A stretch of DNA of 64,000 nt from Tatumella saanichensis (GCF_000439375.1 NZ_ATMI01000040.1:1-64000); one strand, 5' to 3'; positions 16,989-27,203 are shown, numbered from the stretch's first letter. Made by a program: numbers and translations. The notes: generated by a model from the sequence alone, not told the origin.

Positions 16989-17768
16989 ATGTCTCAGGCT
17001 GAAAAACTTTATCACCGGATCGTTATCTTCATTTTCTTGATTATCTTAGCTTTACCCCTGGCTGCGACACTGATCTATGCCCTGTGCCGTGATTGGAGCG
17101 ATACCATCTTACCGCAGGGCTTTACGCTGTCGTGGTTTATCGAGCTGTGGCAGGATCCTCGGTTTCTCGGAGCGTTGGCGCACTCACTGATTATCTGTTT
17201 CGGTGCTCTGCTGTTCTCGCTACTGTTGGTACTGCCAGCAATGTTTGTAATTGCTTACTATTATCCGAAGTTAGACAACCTTATGGGCGTGTTGATCCTG
17301 ATGCCGTTTGCGGTCCCACCGGTGGTTTCCTCTGTCGGCCTGTTACAACTCTATTCGTCAGAGCCGTTGATGCTAACTGGCTCTCCTTGGATCCTGATCG
17401 GCTGTTACTTCACGATTGCACTGCCGTTTATGTACCGAGCTATCGCAAACAATATTCAGGCCGTCAACCTTAGGGAATTGATGGATGCAGCCCATCTGCT
17501 GGGTGCCGGAACCTGTAAAGCGGCACTGTGGGTAGTGCTACCAAACCTACGCAAAGGGGTACTGGTGGCGGTGTTGCTGTCGTTCTCTTTCCTGATAGGT
17601 GAGTTTGTATTCGCTAACCTGCTGGTCGGCAACAGCTATGAGACGCTGCAGGTCTATCTCTACAATATGCGTAATGGCAGTGGGCATTTCACTAGCGCCC
17701 TGGTGATCTCCTATTTCACTGTTATTTTACTGGTCACCGCGCTGGCCAATCTGCTTAACCGTAAATGA
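16989..17768 (+). CDS. ABC transporter permease (second)
   Basis: Second inner-membrane permease, 259 residues, six predicted helices, with the EAA-type loop LRELMDAAHLLGAGTCKAALWVVLPNLRKG. The ATG at 16989 has GAAGGGAG just upstream; an in-frame TTG at 16974 overlaps the previous stop and is less likely. It is followed 7 bp later by the ATPase gene. The pairing of two different permeases resembles PhnU/PhnV of the Salmonella 2-aminoethylphosphonate importer. Confidence 0.88.
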   Translation: MSQAEKLYHRIVIFIFLIILALPLAATLIYALCRDWSDTILPQGFTLSWFIELWQDPRFLGALAHSLIICFGALLFSLLLVLPAMFVIAYYYPKLDNLMGVLILMPFAVPPVVSSVGLLQLYSSEPLMLTGSPWILIGCYFTIALPFMYRAIANNIQAVNLRELMDAAHLLGAGTCKAALWVVLPNLRKGVLVAVLLSFSFLIGEFVFANLLVGNSYETLQVYLYNMRNGSGHFTSALVISYFTVILLVTALANLLNRK

Positions 17769-17775
17769 GGCCCTT

Positions 17776-18768
17776 ATGGCAACGCTTAACGTTAAAAATC
17801 TAAATAAAAGTTACGGCAGCACCACGATTTTTGAGGACATCAACTTTACGGCGGCAGACGGAGAATTTGTCACCTTACTCGGCCCGAGTGGCTGCGGCAA
17901 GTCAACGCTGCTGCGGTGTTTGGCGGGCCTGACGCCGGTGGATAACGGGGAAATCTGGCTGGCTAACGAGGATATCGTGGATCTCTCGGTGCAGCAGCGC
18001 GGCATCGGCATGGTCTTCCAGAGCTATGCTCTGTTCCCCAATATGACCGTGGAAAAGAATGTTGCCTTTGGTCTGAAAATGCAGAAATTGGCCGCGTCTG
18101 AAATCCGTCGCCGGGTGGATGAGGCGCTCGCCATGGTCGAGCTGAATGAATTTGCGGGTCGCTACCCGCATCAGTTATCCGGTGGTCAGTGTCAGCGAGT
18201 GGCGTTAGCCCGTTCTCTTGTTACCCGGCCACGACTGTTGCTGCTGGATGAGCCGTTGTCTGCCCTGGATGCCCGTATCCGCCGCCATCTCCGTGACCAG
18301 ATCCGTCTGATCCAGCAAGAATTGAAACTGACCACGATCTTTGTGACCCATGATCAGGAAGAAGCCTTGACCATGTCAGACCGTATTGTACTGATGAATA
18401 AAGGTAAAATCGTACAGAATGGTGGCGCGGAAGAGCTATACACCCGGCCGGCTGACCTGTTTGCGGCGGGCTTTATTGGTAACTACAATTTACTGACTGC
18501 CGCACAGGCCAGCACCCTGACGGGACAGACATTTTCCTCCCATGTGGCTGTCCGCCCGGAGACACTGGCATTCTGTACCAGCGGTCAGGGTATCCCTTCA
18601 CGGATCCTCAGTAGTAGCTTGCTGGGGAATGTGATCCGTTATCGTATTGAGTGCCGCGGGATTGAGCTGTCGGTGGATATTCTTAATAAAAACGACAGTG
18701 ACTTCTATCCAGTCGGCCATGTGTTGGATGTACAGATCGAGGGTGCCGCATTACGGCAAGTTGCCTAA
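17776..18768 (+). CDS. ABC transporter ATP-binding protein
   Basis: ATPase subunit of the importer, 330 residues. Walker A GPSGCGKST at residues 36-44, Q-loop VFQSYALFPNM, signature LSGGQCQRVALAR, Walker B LLLLDEPLSALDA, switch His in FVTHDQEEA, then a C-terminal TOBE-like regulatory domain (from about residue 235). It is of the MalK/PotA/PhnT group. Last gene of the operon; 155 bp separate it from yjbB on the same strand. Confidence 0.9.
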   Translation: MATLNVKNLNKSYGSTTIFEDINFTAADGEFVTLLGPSGCGKSTLLRCLAGLTPVDNGEIWLANEDIVDLSVQQRGIGMVFQSYALFPNMTVEKNVAFGLKMQKLAASEIRRRVDEALAMVELNEFAGRYPHQLSGGQCQRVALARSLVTRPRLLLLDEPLSALDARIRRHLRDQIRLIQQELKLTTIFVTHDQEEALTMSDRIVLMNKGKIVQNGGAEELYTRPADLFAAGFIGNYNLLTAAQASTLTGQTFSSHVAVRPETLAFCTSGQGIPSRILSSSLLGNVIRYRIECRGIELSVDILNKNDSDFYPVGHVLDVQIEGAALRQVA

Positions 18769-18923
18769 CCGTAAGGATTTACTGAGCGCAGATGAATGTT
18801 AAGGAACGATAATGTGGTAGCCTGACTGCAGTGATTTTGGTCAAACGGTTTATCATTTAAAGGAGCAGGACACCTTATCCGACCGTACGGCGGTAAAGGT
18901 GCCGCAGAAGGAGCAGCCTTAAC

Positions 18924-20549
18924 ATGTTAACACTTTTAAATTTACTTTCTGCGGTGGCGCTACTGGTCTGGGGAACCCATATTGTCCGCACCGGCATCAT
19001 GCGCGTCTACGGCGCGGATTTGCGGCGGGTGATCAGCCGTAGCGTACAGCGTAAGCCACTGGCGTTTCTGGCGGGTATTGGGGTGACCGCATTGGTACAG
19101 AGCAGTAATGCCACTACCTTGCTGGTGACCTCTTTCGTTTCCCAGAAACTGATGGAACTGACACCAGCGCTGGTGGTGGTCTTGGGAGCGGATGTTGGTA
19201 CCGCAATTATGGCCAGGATCCTGACTTATGACCTCTCGTGGTTGTCACCGCTATTTATCTTTATTGGAGTGATTTTTTTCCTCAGCCGTAAGCAGACCCG
19301 CCTAGGACAGATAGGCCGGACCAGTATCGGTTTGGGACTGATACTGCTGGCATTACAGCTTATTGTCGAAGCATCACGGCCAATTACTCATGCGGCCGGA
19401 GTACAGGTGCTGTTTTCCTCTCTGACCGGCGATATTCTACTGGATGCGCTGGTGGGGGCGGTATTCGCTATTGTCAGCTATTCAAGCCTGGCAGCGGTAC
19501 TGATCACCGCCACGCTAACGGCAACAGATGTTATCTCTTTTAAGGTAGCGCTCTGTTTAGTGATCGGAGCCAACTTCGGCAGTGGCCTGCTGGCGATGAT
19601 TAATAACAGCGCCTCTAATGCTGCGGGTAAGCGAGTAGCCCTCGGCAGTCTGCTGTTTAAACTGATCGGCTGTGTGATAATTCTGCCCATGGTCAACCTG
19701 CTGGCACAGTGGTTGAGCCGTGTACCAATGAGTGCCGCGGATATGGTGATCTCCTTCCATGTGTTCTATAACCTGATCCGCTGTGTGGCGCTGGTGCCCT
19801 TTAGCGAGCTGATGGCGCGTATCTGCCGCCGATTAATAGCCGATGATGTCGAAAATGAACAGCAACTGAAACCCAAACACTTGGATCACAGTGCGCTGGA
19901 TACTCCGGCCTTGGCACTGGTAAATGCTGCCCGCGAGACGCTGCGTATCGGGGATGTGGTTGAACAGATGTTGCTGTCACTGAAAAAAGTGCTAGACGGC
20001 GAAGTTCGAGAAGAGCGCACGGTCCGCCGGTTGGATGATGATGTGGATGTGCTTTATACGGCGATTAAACTGTATTTGGCGCAGATGCCGAAGGAAGACT
20101 TGCCGGCGGAAGAGTCACGGCGCTGGGCAGAAATTATTGATCTGGCTCTTAATCTGGAACAGGCTGGTGACATTATTGAACGGATGTCAGCGGAGATTAC
20201 CGGTAAGTCGCATTCTGAGCACCGGACGTTCTCGCCACAAGGGATAGAAGAGTTAGCCTCGATGCAGGAGCAGTTACTGAAAAACCTGCACCTTAGTCTG
20301 TCGGTGTTTATCTCCCGTGATGCCACCACGGCGAAGCGGTTAAGACGTGCTAAACATCGCTTTCGCATCCTAAATCAGCGTTATTCTCTGGCCCACGTTA
20401 ATCGACTGCATCAACAAAATGTGCAGAGCATGGAAACCAGTTCTCTGCATCTCGGCTTATTGGCCGATATGAAACGGCTCAACTCGCTGTTTTGTGCAGT
20501 GGCCTACAGTGTGCTGGAGCAGCCGGAAGAAGATGAAGATCGCGAGTAA
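18924..20549 (+). CDS. yjbB: Na/Pi-cotransporter-like protein YjbB
   Basis: Inner-membrane protein of 541 residues, very close to E. coli YjbB, which promotes phosphate export. The N-terminal half holds two inverted Na/Pi-cotransporter repeats with the signature VQSSNATTLLVTSF and the related SYSSLAAVLITATL. The C-terminal half (after about 330) is a cytoplasmic PhoU-like helical domain. The ATG has AAGGAG 10 bases upstream. In E. coli it also lies on the metA side of lysC. No convincing Pho box was found in the 155-bp gap before it. Confidence 0.94.
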   Translation: MLTLLNLLSAVALLVWGTHIVRTGIMRVYGADLRRVISRSVQRKPLAFLAGIGVTALVQSSNATTLLVTSFVSQKLMELTPALVVVLGADVGTAIMARILTYDLSWLSPLFIFIGVIFFLSRKQTRLGQIGRTSIGLGLILLALQLIVEASRPITHAAGVQVLFSSLTGDILLDALVGAVFAIVSYSSLAAVLITATLTATDVISFKVALCLVIGANFGSGLLAMINNSASNAAGKRVALGSLLFKLIGCVIILPMVNLLAQWLSRVPMSAADMVISFHVFYNLIRCVALVPFSELMARICRRLIADDVENEQQLKPKHLDHSALDTPALALVNAARETLRIGDVVEQMLLSLKKVLDGEVREERTVRRLDDDVDVLYTAIKLYLAQMPKEDLPAEESRRWAEIIDLALNLEQAGDIIERMSAEITGKSHSEHRTFSPQGIEELASMQEQLLKNLHLSLSVFISRDATTAKRLRRAKHRFRILNQRYSLAHVNRLHQQNVQSMETSSLHLGLLADMKRLNSLFCAVAYSVLEQPEEDEDRE

Positions 20550-20553
20550 GTGA

Positions 20554-20578
20554 CAGATGCCGGTAGTACCGGCATCTG
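20554..20578. terminator. hairpin between convergent yjbB and panS
   Basis: CAGATGCCGGTA-G-TACCGGCATCTG, a perfect inverted repeat with 12-base arms. It lies in the 34-bp gap between two convergent genes and can serve both, although no long T run follows. Confidence 0.7.
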
Positions 20579-20583
20579 GGGTG

Positions 20584-21501
20584 TTACTTACGGCGCACTG
20601 GCTTTCCTGACCAATAACCGGAGAGTAGGGATCCAGAGAAGTTATGCCACACTGAGAATAGCGCACCGGGTAGTGCTGCCACGGGAGTAAAATAGAGCTT
20701 ACCTAAGGTTGCTGCCAGACCGGAATTTTGCATGCCCACTTCCAGCGCCAGGGTGCGGCAGGTTGACTCATCAAAGCCAAACAGTTTCCCTCCCCAATAG
20801 CCCCCGAGCAAACCGATGGCGTTGTGCAGCATCACGGCGACGATCACAATCGGGCCCACCGAGCTGATAAAACCACGACTGCCTGCCACCACTGCGCTGA
20901 TGATCAGCAGAATACAGATCATCGAAAAGGCCGGCAGCCAAGGTTCTGCTTTTTTGACGACAGAGGTCATGCTGTGATGGACAATGAGGCCAATGGTAAT
21001 GGGGATCAAAACGATCTTGATAATGCTCCATAGCATGCTGGTAATATCGACCTGAATATGGGTGTCTACATACAGACGTGTCAGCAGCGGGGTAGCGATC
21101 ACGCCTACCAGCGCCGAGACCGAGGAAATTGTCACCGACAAGGCGACATCGCCCTTCGCCAGATAGATCATCACATTGGAGGCGGTACCGCTGGCGACAC
21201 TGCCCACCAGGATCATCCCTGCGGCCAGGTCAGGGGGCATATGGAACAGTTTTGCCAGTGCCCAGGCCGCCAGCGGCATCACAAAATAGTGTAGAAAGGT
21301 GCCGGCAACCACCGGTCCGGGACGGGTAAAGACGCGTTTGAAATCATCAATGCTCAGGGTCACACCCATAGCAAACATTATCAGCATCAGTAGTTCGCTG
21401 ACCCAAGGGCCAATGGGCAGAAACAGGCCCGGAGAGTAACAGGCCACCGCGGAGAGCAGTACGGCCCACAGTGGAAATAAGCGGGTGATTTTGGCGAGCA
21501 T
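20584..21501 (-). CDS. panS: bile acid:sodium symporter family transporter, PanS-like
   Basis: A 305-residue inner-membrane carrier of the BASS family with about nine to ten hydrophobic segments. Family motifs: [16 protein letters not shown] near the start, [23 protein letters not shown] in the core, and [15 protein letters not shown] near the end. Salmonella PanS of this group takes up ketopantoate; other members move pyruvate or bile acids. The gene is monocistronic, convergent with yjbB. Family assignment is firm; the substrate is inferred. Confidence 0.85.
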   Translation of the reverse strand: MLAKITRLFPLWAVLLSAVACYSPGLFLPIGPWVSELLMLIMFAMGVTLSIDDFKRVFTRPGPVVAGTFLHYFVMPLAAWALAKLFHMPPDLAAGMILVGSVASGTASNVMIYLAKGDVALSVTISSVSALVGVIATPLLTRLYVDTHIQVDITSMLWSIIKIVLIPITIGLIVHHSMTSVVKKAEPWLPAFSMICILLIISAVVAGSRGFISSVGPIVIVAVMLHNAIGLLGGYWGGKLFGFDESTCRTLALEVGMQNSGLAATLGKLYFTPVAALPGALFSVWHNFSGSLLSGYWSGKPVRRK

Positions 21502-21725
21502 AGCCGGTGATCCTTATCATTTTCATAGTGTGTCGTTACAGCAGTGTTGCCACAGAACCTTAAAACCTGTCAGCGATAACAGGTAAAAATTTATCATAAC
21601 ATTTCGATCTGGATGAAACAGGGTAGTAGGTTAAGTTCACGGTATTTGGAAGGGAAAAGCCGTCAACGGCAGAGAATGATCAGGAAGAACAAAGAAAGGC
21701 TAGGGGATCTGCTTTCGCAGTAGTA

Positions 21726-21751
21726 CAGGCCGCAGGATATCCTGCGGCCTG
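21726..21751. terminator. palindromic hairpin downstream of lysC
   Basis: CAGGCCGCAGGAT-ATCCTGCGGCCTG is a perfect 26-bp palindrome 10 bp past the lysC stop. No T run follows on the lysC strand, so termination strength is uncertain. Confidence 0.6.
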
Positions 21752-21761
21752 TTTGCTGAGA

Positions 21762-23117
21762 TTAACGGAACAGATGTCGGTGCAAACAGCGCACAGCGTC
21801 TTCCGCTTCTGATTCCGGCATCAGGAAGCAGAGGTTATGGCTGCTGGCACCATAACAGATCATCCGCAGGTTAAACGGATTGAGCACACCAAATACTTCC
21901 TTCCCGACCCCACGGGCTTCTTCCAAACGGTTGCCGATCAGCGCCACCAGAGACAAACCTTCTTCGACTTCCACTCGGCACAGAGAGGAGAGCTCGGTTA
22001 GCAGTCCTTGAGTTAGCAGGCTACCTTTGGCTGAGGTCGACCCGGTAGTATCCAGGGTCAGGGCAATACTCACTTCAGACGTGGTGATCAGATCGACCGA
22101 GATATTATGGCGAGCCAAGATGGCGAAGACCTCAGCCAAAAAACCACGAGCATGCAGCATATTCAGGCTGTGTAAAGTCAATAAGGTCTGGCGGCGGCGC
22201 AGCGTTACGGCACGGAACAGTGGCTGATGGCAGGTCTGGTTATCCACTAAGGTGCCGCCCACCTCTGGCGCTTTGCTGGAGCCGACAAATACCGGAATAT
22301 CATTGCGCACCGCCGGTAACAGTGTCGCCGGGTGCAGGACTTTGGCACCGAAGGTAGCCATTTCAGCCGCTTCTTCAAAGGTAATTTCATCAATACGCAC
22401 GGCTTCTGGGACCACTCGGGGATCGGTGGTGTAGATCCCCGGCACATCAGTCCAAATATCAATACGTTGAGCCTGTAAGGCTTCACCCAGCAGCGCAGCG
22501 GTGTAATCACTGCCGCCACGGCCAAGGGTGGTGGTTAGACCGTTTTCTTCACAGCCAATAAAACCCTGGGTGATCACCAGTGACTCAGCGACCAGAGGCA
22601 GCAGCTGGGTGCGGGAGAGGTCTGTCAACTGTGCCAGGTCCGGTTCTGCACGTCCGAAGTTATTGTTCGTTTTCATTACCCTGCGCACATCAAACCACTG
22701 TGCAGACACTTTACGTTCACGAAGAATTTCGGTAAACAGCAGGGTCGACAGCAGTTCGCCATGGCTGACCATCTCATCGGTCAGTTCTGCAGAAGGGGAT
22801 TCACTGGCGCGGATGGACAATTGCGCAATATTCTCGATAATCCGAGCAATTTCAGCACGGATCACGGTTGCAGCCTGCAGACGATCGACGATGGCGTACT
22901 GGATACGGCCAAGATCATGTAGCAATGCCTGACGTGTCTCTTCGGACTGAACTTCCGACAGGGACACTAATAAATTTGTGACGCCTGCGGAGGCGGATAG
23001 CACCACCACTTTTACATCAGAACGGGACAGGACGATATCGGCGCTACGGTTCATTGCCTCGTAATCGGCAACACTGGTTCCGCCAAACTTAGCAACGATT
23101 AATGCGGGATGGGACAT
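21762..23117 (-). CDS. lysC: lysine-sensitive aspartokinase III LysC
   Basis: Phosphorylates L-aspartate, the first step of lysine, threonine and methionine synthesis. 451 residues (E. coli 449). The N-terminal amino acid kinase domain begins IVAKFGGTSVADYEAMNRSA and includes TLGRGGSDYTAALLGE and ITFEEAAEMATFGAKVLHP. The C-terminal ACT regulatory domains, with FAILARHNISVDLITTSEVSIALTLD, bind lysine. It is preceded by a lysine riboswitch, so both enzyme activity and expression respond to lysine. Confidence 0.97.
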   Translation of the reverse strand: MSHPALIVAKFGGTSVADYEAMNRSADIVLSRSDVKVVVLSASAGVTNLLVSLSEVQSEETRQALLHDLGRIQYAIVDRLQAATVIRAEIARIIENIAQLSIRASESPSAELTDEMVSHGELLSTLLFTEILRERKVSAQWFDVRRVMKTNNNFGRAEPDLAQLTDLSRTQLLPLVAESLVITQGFIGCEENGLTTTLGRGGSDYTAALLGEALQAQRIDIWTDVPGIYTTDPRVVPEAVRIDEITFEEAAEMATFGAKVLHPATLLPAVRNDIPVFVGSSKAPEVGGTLVDNQTCHQPLFRAVTLRRRQTLLTLHSLNMLHARGFLAEVFAILARHNISVDLITTSEVSIALTLDTTGSTSAKGSLLTQGLLTELSSLCRVEVEEGLSLVALIGNRLEEARGVGKEVFGVLNPFNLRMICYGASSHNLCFLMPESEAEDAVRCLHRHLFR

Positions 23118-23202
23118 TCAAATACAGCCTCGAGTCAGGATCTTATTCAGTCTTGACACAAAGCAGAGCGGGAAAGGCAGACCGGTGCGCACAACGAGTC
23201 AG

Positions 23203-23393
23203 CCAGAAGCGCTCCACCTTGTGAAACATTCTTTACGAACGCTACGCTACGGTGACAACCCAGAGGATTCAGCCTCTGTAGTCGACAGACTCAAACACTC
23301 CGCATGTTTGCTGCCTCGGCGTCGCTCCCCCTGATATGTCGTTAACGGATACGGATCCTCTGACATACTGCCTGGGCGACGCGCCTCTTCTGG
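23203..23393 (-). ncRNA. lysine riboswitch (L box) in the lysC leader
   Basis: Read on the minus strand, the leader starts CCAGAAGAGGCGCG, continues through GACGCCGAGG and AGGCTGAATCCTCTGGGTTGTCACC, and closes with CTTCTGG. The first and last seven bases pair as stem P1, and the junction elements AGAGGCGCG, GCCGAGG and CTGAAT...GGGTTGTCACC are those of the E. coli lysC riboswitch. It lies 86 bp upstream of the lysC start and is expected to lower lysC expression when lysine is bound. Confidence 0.93.
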
Positions 23394-23448
23394 TCTACGT
23401 ATCTATACGTAAGAACTTCTTTAGAAATATCGTGTAATTGCCCGAGTG

Positions 23449-25263
23449 TCAACGGCTATCGGCCGTACTGACCTCATTTTTTACCAAGGCAATCAGGGTA
23501 CAGGGTAGCGTTGGCACTTGGTCTTTGTCTATCGGCATAAGGTTTTTCTCCTCGTGTAGGCTAAACAGCGGAATAACCCCCTGATTCTTCTCGAGGTAAT
23601 CATTCCAGCCAAAGTTTTCATTGAGGCGTGTTGCCTTAATAGTGGCCCCGGCGGAAATTAAACGACTTAAATGGCCAAAGGTGTACTCCGGGCTGAACAG
23701 ATTTTCCTGACGGCGGAAGCGGCTGCTTTCACTATCATGTTTTAGCCTAGTGTTTTGCGCATTACCCGAGCGCACTGCCGATACTTTCTCTTTACCCAGC
23801 AGGTGGCTGAAATGGTAAACCGCCAAGGCATTTTGGTGACGGTTAGACGACATCGCCAGTACCTGGGCGGTGGTATTCAGGTCCAGATAGTTATCGGCGT
23901 GCTCTGACCAAGCATAGCCGTAATAGGTGGTAAGACCGTCCATACGTGCCTGGCGATAGTTCTCCCAGCTATTATCAGTTAGCTGAACCGGCAAGTCGAG
24001 CTTCTGCAGGGCCTGCGCCAGAGAGCGGGCCACCGGATTGGCACCGACGATCAGTACACCCCGTGGCTGCTTTTTCTGAACCCGTAGCCAGCGCGCAATG
24101 GGCAGGCTGGTTAGGCTTTGCAGCACCACCGTACCGATAATAATGGCAAATACCACAGTGACTAAGCGGTCTGCTCCGGGATAGCCGTTTTTCTCTAACG
24201 TCAGGGCAAACAACGAGCTGACCGCCGCTGCGACAATTCCGCGCGGAGCAATCCAGCACAGCAATAAACGATCACGCCAAGTGAGGGCAGACCCTAGGGT
24301 CGAGGCACCGATACACAACGGACGGGCGACAAACTGGACAATCAGCAGTACCCCAGCCAGTGGCCAGCCCATGTTCCACAGGGCATGAATATCCAGACGT
24401 GAAGCCAGAATAATAAACAGCCCAGAGATCAGTAAAGCGGATAACTGCTCTTTGAACTCGATAATGTCTGTCAGGTCCACATCGCGCATATTGGCTAGCC
24501 AGATGCCCATCACCGTGACGGTCAGCAGCCCCGATTCATCCGCCAAATAATTCGATAGCCCGAAAGCACCCAGCATCATCGCCAACACAGCAAAGTTTTG
24601 TAGGTAGCCTGGTAACCAGACTTTACGCAGGGCAGTACCGACCACCATTCCGGCGATAGCGCCAGCCACCAGTCCAACGCCTACGGTCTGACCAAGGGTC
24701 ATAAACAAATGGGCGTAAGAGCCAGCAGCCTGTTGATGCAACACAATAAATTCGAATACCAGCAGGGTAAAAATCGCCCCCACCGGGTCGATGATGATCC
24801 CCTCCCAGCGCAGCACCTGGTTGATAGTGCTTTTTGGCCGCACTACTCGCATCAGCGGTGCGATCACCGTCGGGCCGGTCACGACAGTGACCGCCCCCAC
24901 CAGCGCAGAAAGTTCAGCAGGAAAGTGCAGTAACAACAGGCAGGCGAGGCTGATGACCAAGAAGGTGATCAGCATTCCCACCGAGACCAAATTACGCACT
25001 ACACCGCCCAGACCGCGTATTTCTTCAAAACGCAGCGTAAGCGCACCTTCGAACAAAATGATCGCCACCGAAAGTGATACCAAAGGGAATAGCAGGTTGC
25101 CGAACAGCAGGTCCGGTTGTAACACATGGGTGGCTGGTCCTAACACAATGCCGAAAATCAGTAATGGCAAAATGGCGGGTAAGCGCAATAACCAAGCAAG
25201 CCATTGTGCGGCCAAAGAACTGATGCCGATAATGACCAGTAAGAGCGGGGCGGATAGCGCCAT
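23449..25263 (-). CDS. CPA1-type sodium:proton antiporter with cytoplasmic nucleotide-binding-like domain
   Basis: A 604-residue membrane protein. Residues 1 to about 395 form a cation/proton antiporter domain with around twelve hydrophobic segments; typical stretches are TGPTVIAPLMRVVRPK and WIAPRGIVAAAVSSLFAL. A cytoplasmic tail has a Rossmann-like RCK/TrkA-N segment (RGVLIVGANPVARSLAQALQ, then VLAMSSNRHQNALAVYHF). The ATG at 25263 follows AAGGAAAA; the longer frame is not supported. It is not the E. coli neighbour of lysC. The ion is inferred to be Na+ or K+. Confidence 0.85.
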   Translation of the reverse strand: MALSAPLLLVIIGISSLAAQWLAWLLRLPAILPLLIFGIVLGPATHVLQPDLLFGNLLFPLVSLSVAIILFEGALTLRFEEIRGLGGVVRNLVSVGMLITFLVISLACLLLLHFPAELSALVGAVTVVTGPTVIAPLMRVVRPKSTINQVLRWEGIIIDPVGAIFTLLVFEFIVLHQQAAGSYAHLFMTLGQTVGVGLVAGAIAGMVVGTALRKVWLPGYLQNFAVLAMMLGAFGLSNYLADESGLLTVTVMGIWLANMRDVDLTDIIEFKEQLSALLISGLFIILASRLDIHALWNMGWPLAGVLLIVQFVARPLCIGASTLGSALTWRDRLLLCWIAPRGIVAAAVSSLFALTLEKNGYPGADRLVTVVFAIIIGTVVLQSLTSLPIARWLRVQKKQPRGVLIVGANPVARSLAQALQKLDLPVQLTDNSWENYRQARMDGLTTYYGYAWSEHADNYLDLNTTAQVLAMSSNRHQNALAVYHFSHLLGKEKVSAVRSGNAQNTRLKHDSESSRFRRQENLFSPEYTFGHLSRLISAGATIKATRLNENFGWNDYLEKNQGVIPLFSLHEEKNLMPIDKDQVPTLPCTLIALVKNEVSTADSR

Positions 25264-25460
25264 ATTTTTTTCCTTAAAACAGCTGTAATCGTCATACTGC
25301 GGATAATTCTCTGTCGGACAATACTGTAAATGCAAGTCCGGCAGGGTTTCTGTTTAATCATCCCTGTAGTTTGTGGCAATGTATGTCACAGATCAGTATG
25401 ACAGCGGATGAGCGATTACTGTGCCAGATGCTGAATTCATTAATCCACAAGAGTGTTGTT

Positions 25461-27107
25461 ATGAAAAATATAAATCCGACAAAAACTGCAGCATGGAAGG
25501 CGCTGCAACAGCATTTCTCTGAGATCAAAGATAGTCACATTGCCGACCTATTCGCCAGTGATCCGCAACGTTTCTCTGAATTCTCTGCCACCTTTGATGA
25601 TCAGATTCTGGTGGATTACTCGAAAAACCTGATTACTCGTGAGACGCTGGACAAACTTTTGGCACTGGCGAAAGAGACCGAGCTGAGCGAAGCTATCGCA
25701 TCCATGTTTGCGGCTGAGAAGATCAACCGCACCGAAGATCGCGCGGTCCTGCATATTGCGCTGCGTAACCGTAGTAACACGCCGATCATGCTTGATGGTA
25801 AAGATGTGATGCCGGACGTGAATGCCGTGCTGGCAAAAATGAAAAGTTTCTCCGAACGTATTATCAGCGGCGAATGGAAAGGCTATACCGGTAAAGCCAT
25901 TACTGATGTGGTGAATATCGGTATCGGCGGTTCGGACCTGGGCCCGCTGATGGTCACAGAGGCGCTGCGTCCTTATAAAAACCATCTAAACATGCACTTT
26001 GTGTCGAATGTTGATGGGACACATATTGCGGAAACGCTGGCCCCTCTTAATCCGGAAACGACCCTGTTCCTGGTGGCCTCCAAGACCTTCACCACCCAAG
26101 AAACCATGACCAATGCTCACAGCGCCCGTGACTGGTTCCTGGACAATGCCGGTGACGAAAAACACGTTGCCAGCCATTTTGCAGCGCTCTCCACTAACGC
26201 CAAATCGGTAAGCGAATTCGGCATCGATACCGACAATATGTTTGAGTTCTGGGACTGGGTCGGTGGCCGTTACTCACTGTGGTCAGCCATTGGTCTGTCA
26301 ATTGTCCTGTCAGTCGGCTACGACAACTTTGAACAGCTACTCAGTGGTGCCCATGCGATGGACCAGCATTTCTCCACGACCGAGGCTGGGGAAAACCTGC
26401 CGGTATTGCTGGCGCTGATCGGTATTTGGTACAACAACTTTTTTGGCACCGAAACCGAAGCCATCCTGCCTTATGACCAGTATATGCACCGTTTTGCCGC
26501 TTATTTCCAGCAGGGCAATATGGAATCCAACGGCAAATACGTAGATCGCAATGGCGAAGCGGTGGACTACCAGACCGGCCCAATTATCTGGGGCGAGCCA
26601 GGTACCAACGGTCAGCATGCCTTCTATCAGCTGATCCACCAGGGAACCAAAATGATCCCTTGTGACTTTATTGCCCCAGCGGTCAGCCATAACCCGCTGA
26701 GTGATCACCATCCGAAATTGCTGTCTAACTTCTTTGCACAGACAGAAGCGCTGGCGTTTGGTAAATCCCGTGAAGCGGTTGAAGAAGAATTTGCCAAGAC
26801 CGGCAAAACGGCTCAGGAAGTGGCGCACATTGTGCCTTTCAAAGTCTTTGAAGGGGATCGTCCGACCAACTCGCTGTTATTACGTGAGATCACCCCTTAC
26901 TCATTGGGCGCACTGATTGCATTGTATGAGCACAAAATCTTTACCCAAGGTGCAATCCTTAATATTTTCAGTTTTGACCAGTGGGGAGTAGAACTGGGTA
27001 AACAACTGGCGAACCGTATTCTACCAGAGCTACAGGGTGATGAGTCGGTGTCTAGCCATGACTGTTCTACCAACGGCCTGATCAACCGCTATAAACATTG
27101 GCGCTAA
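25461..27107 (+). CDS. pgi: glucose-6-phosphate isomerase Pgi
   Basis: Interconverts glucose 6-phosphate and fructose 6-phosphate in glycolysis. 548 residues (E. coli 549). Start [19 protein letters not shown] matches E. coli; the longer open frame (from 25371) is not conserved. Motifs: [11 protein letters not shown], the PGI signature region [43 protein letters not shown] with the catalytic His, and a catalytic Lys in [13 protein letters not shown] near the C terminus. A terminator follows. Confidence 0.97.
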   Translation: MKNINPTKTAAWKALQQHFSEIKDSHIADLFASDPQRFSEFSATFDDQILVDYSKNLITRETLDKLLALAKETELSEAIASMFAAEKINRTEDRAVLHIALRNRSNTPIMLDGKDVMPDVNAVLAKMKSFSERIISGEWKGYTGKAITDVVNIGIGGSDLGPLMVTEALRPYKNHLNMHFVSNVDGTHIAETLAPLNPETTLFLVASKTFTTQETMTNAHSARDWFLDNAGDEKHVASHFAALSTNAKSVSEFGIDTDNMFEFWDWVGGRYSLWSAIGLSIVLSVGYDNFEQLLSGAHAMDQHFSTTEAGENLPVLLALIGIWYNNFFGTETEAILPYDQYMHRFAAYFQQGNMESNGKYVDRNGEAVDYQTGPIIWGEPGTNGQHAFYQLIHQGTKMIPCDFIAPAVSHNPLSDHHPKLLSNFFAQTEALAFGKSREAVEEEFAKTGKTAQEVAHIVPFKVFEGDRPTNSLLLREITPYSLGALIALYEHKIFTQGAILNIFSFDQWGVELGKQLANRILPELQGDESVSSHDCSTNGLINRYKHWR

Positions 27108-27130
27108 GCGTTAAGTGGATGACATGATTG

Positions 27131-27156
27131 AAAGCGGCCTGCGGGTCGCTTTTTTA
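27131..27156 (+). terminator. pgi terminator
   Basis: AAAGCGGCC-TGCG-GGTCGCTTTTTT: a GC-rich stem followed by a run of T, 24 bp after the pgi stop. Confidence 0.85.
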
Positions 27157-27187
27157 TTGCATCCGTGATATTCAAAGGATTAATTAT

Positions 27188-27203
27188 TGTGATATTTATC
27201 ACA
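27188..27203. promoter_or_regulatory. CRP site upstream of psiE
   Basis: TGTGATATTTATCACA carries both complete half-sites TGTGA-N6-TCACA. It lies 45 bp before the psiE start. In E. coli, psiE is known to be repressed by cAMP-CRP and activated by PhoB; no clear Pho box was found here. Confidence 0.8.

Noticed and set aside
18769-18923. Pho box before yjbB
   Set aside because: No pair of CTGTCAT-like half-sites 11 bp apart; only a loose GGTCA/TTATCA resemblance.
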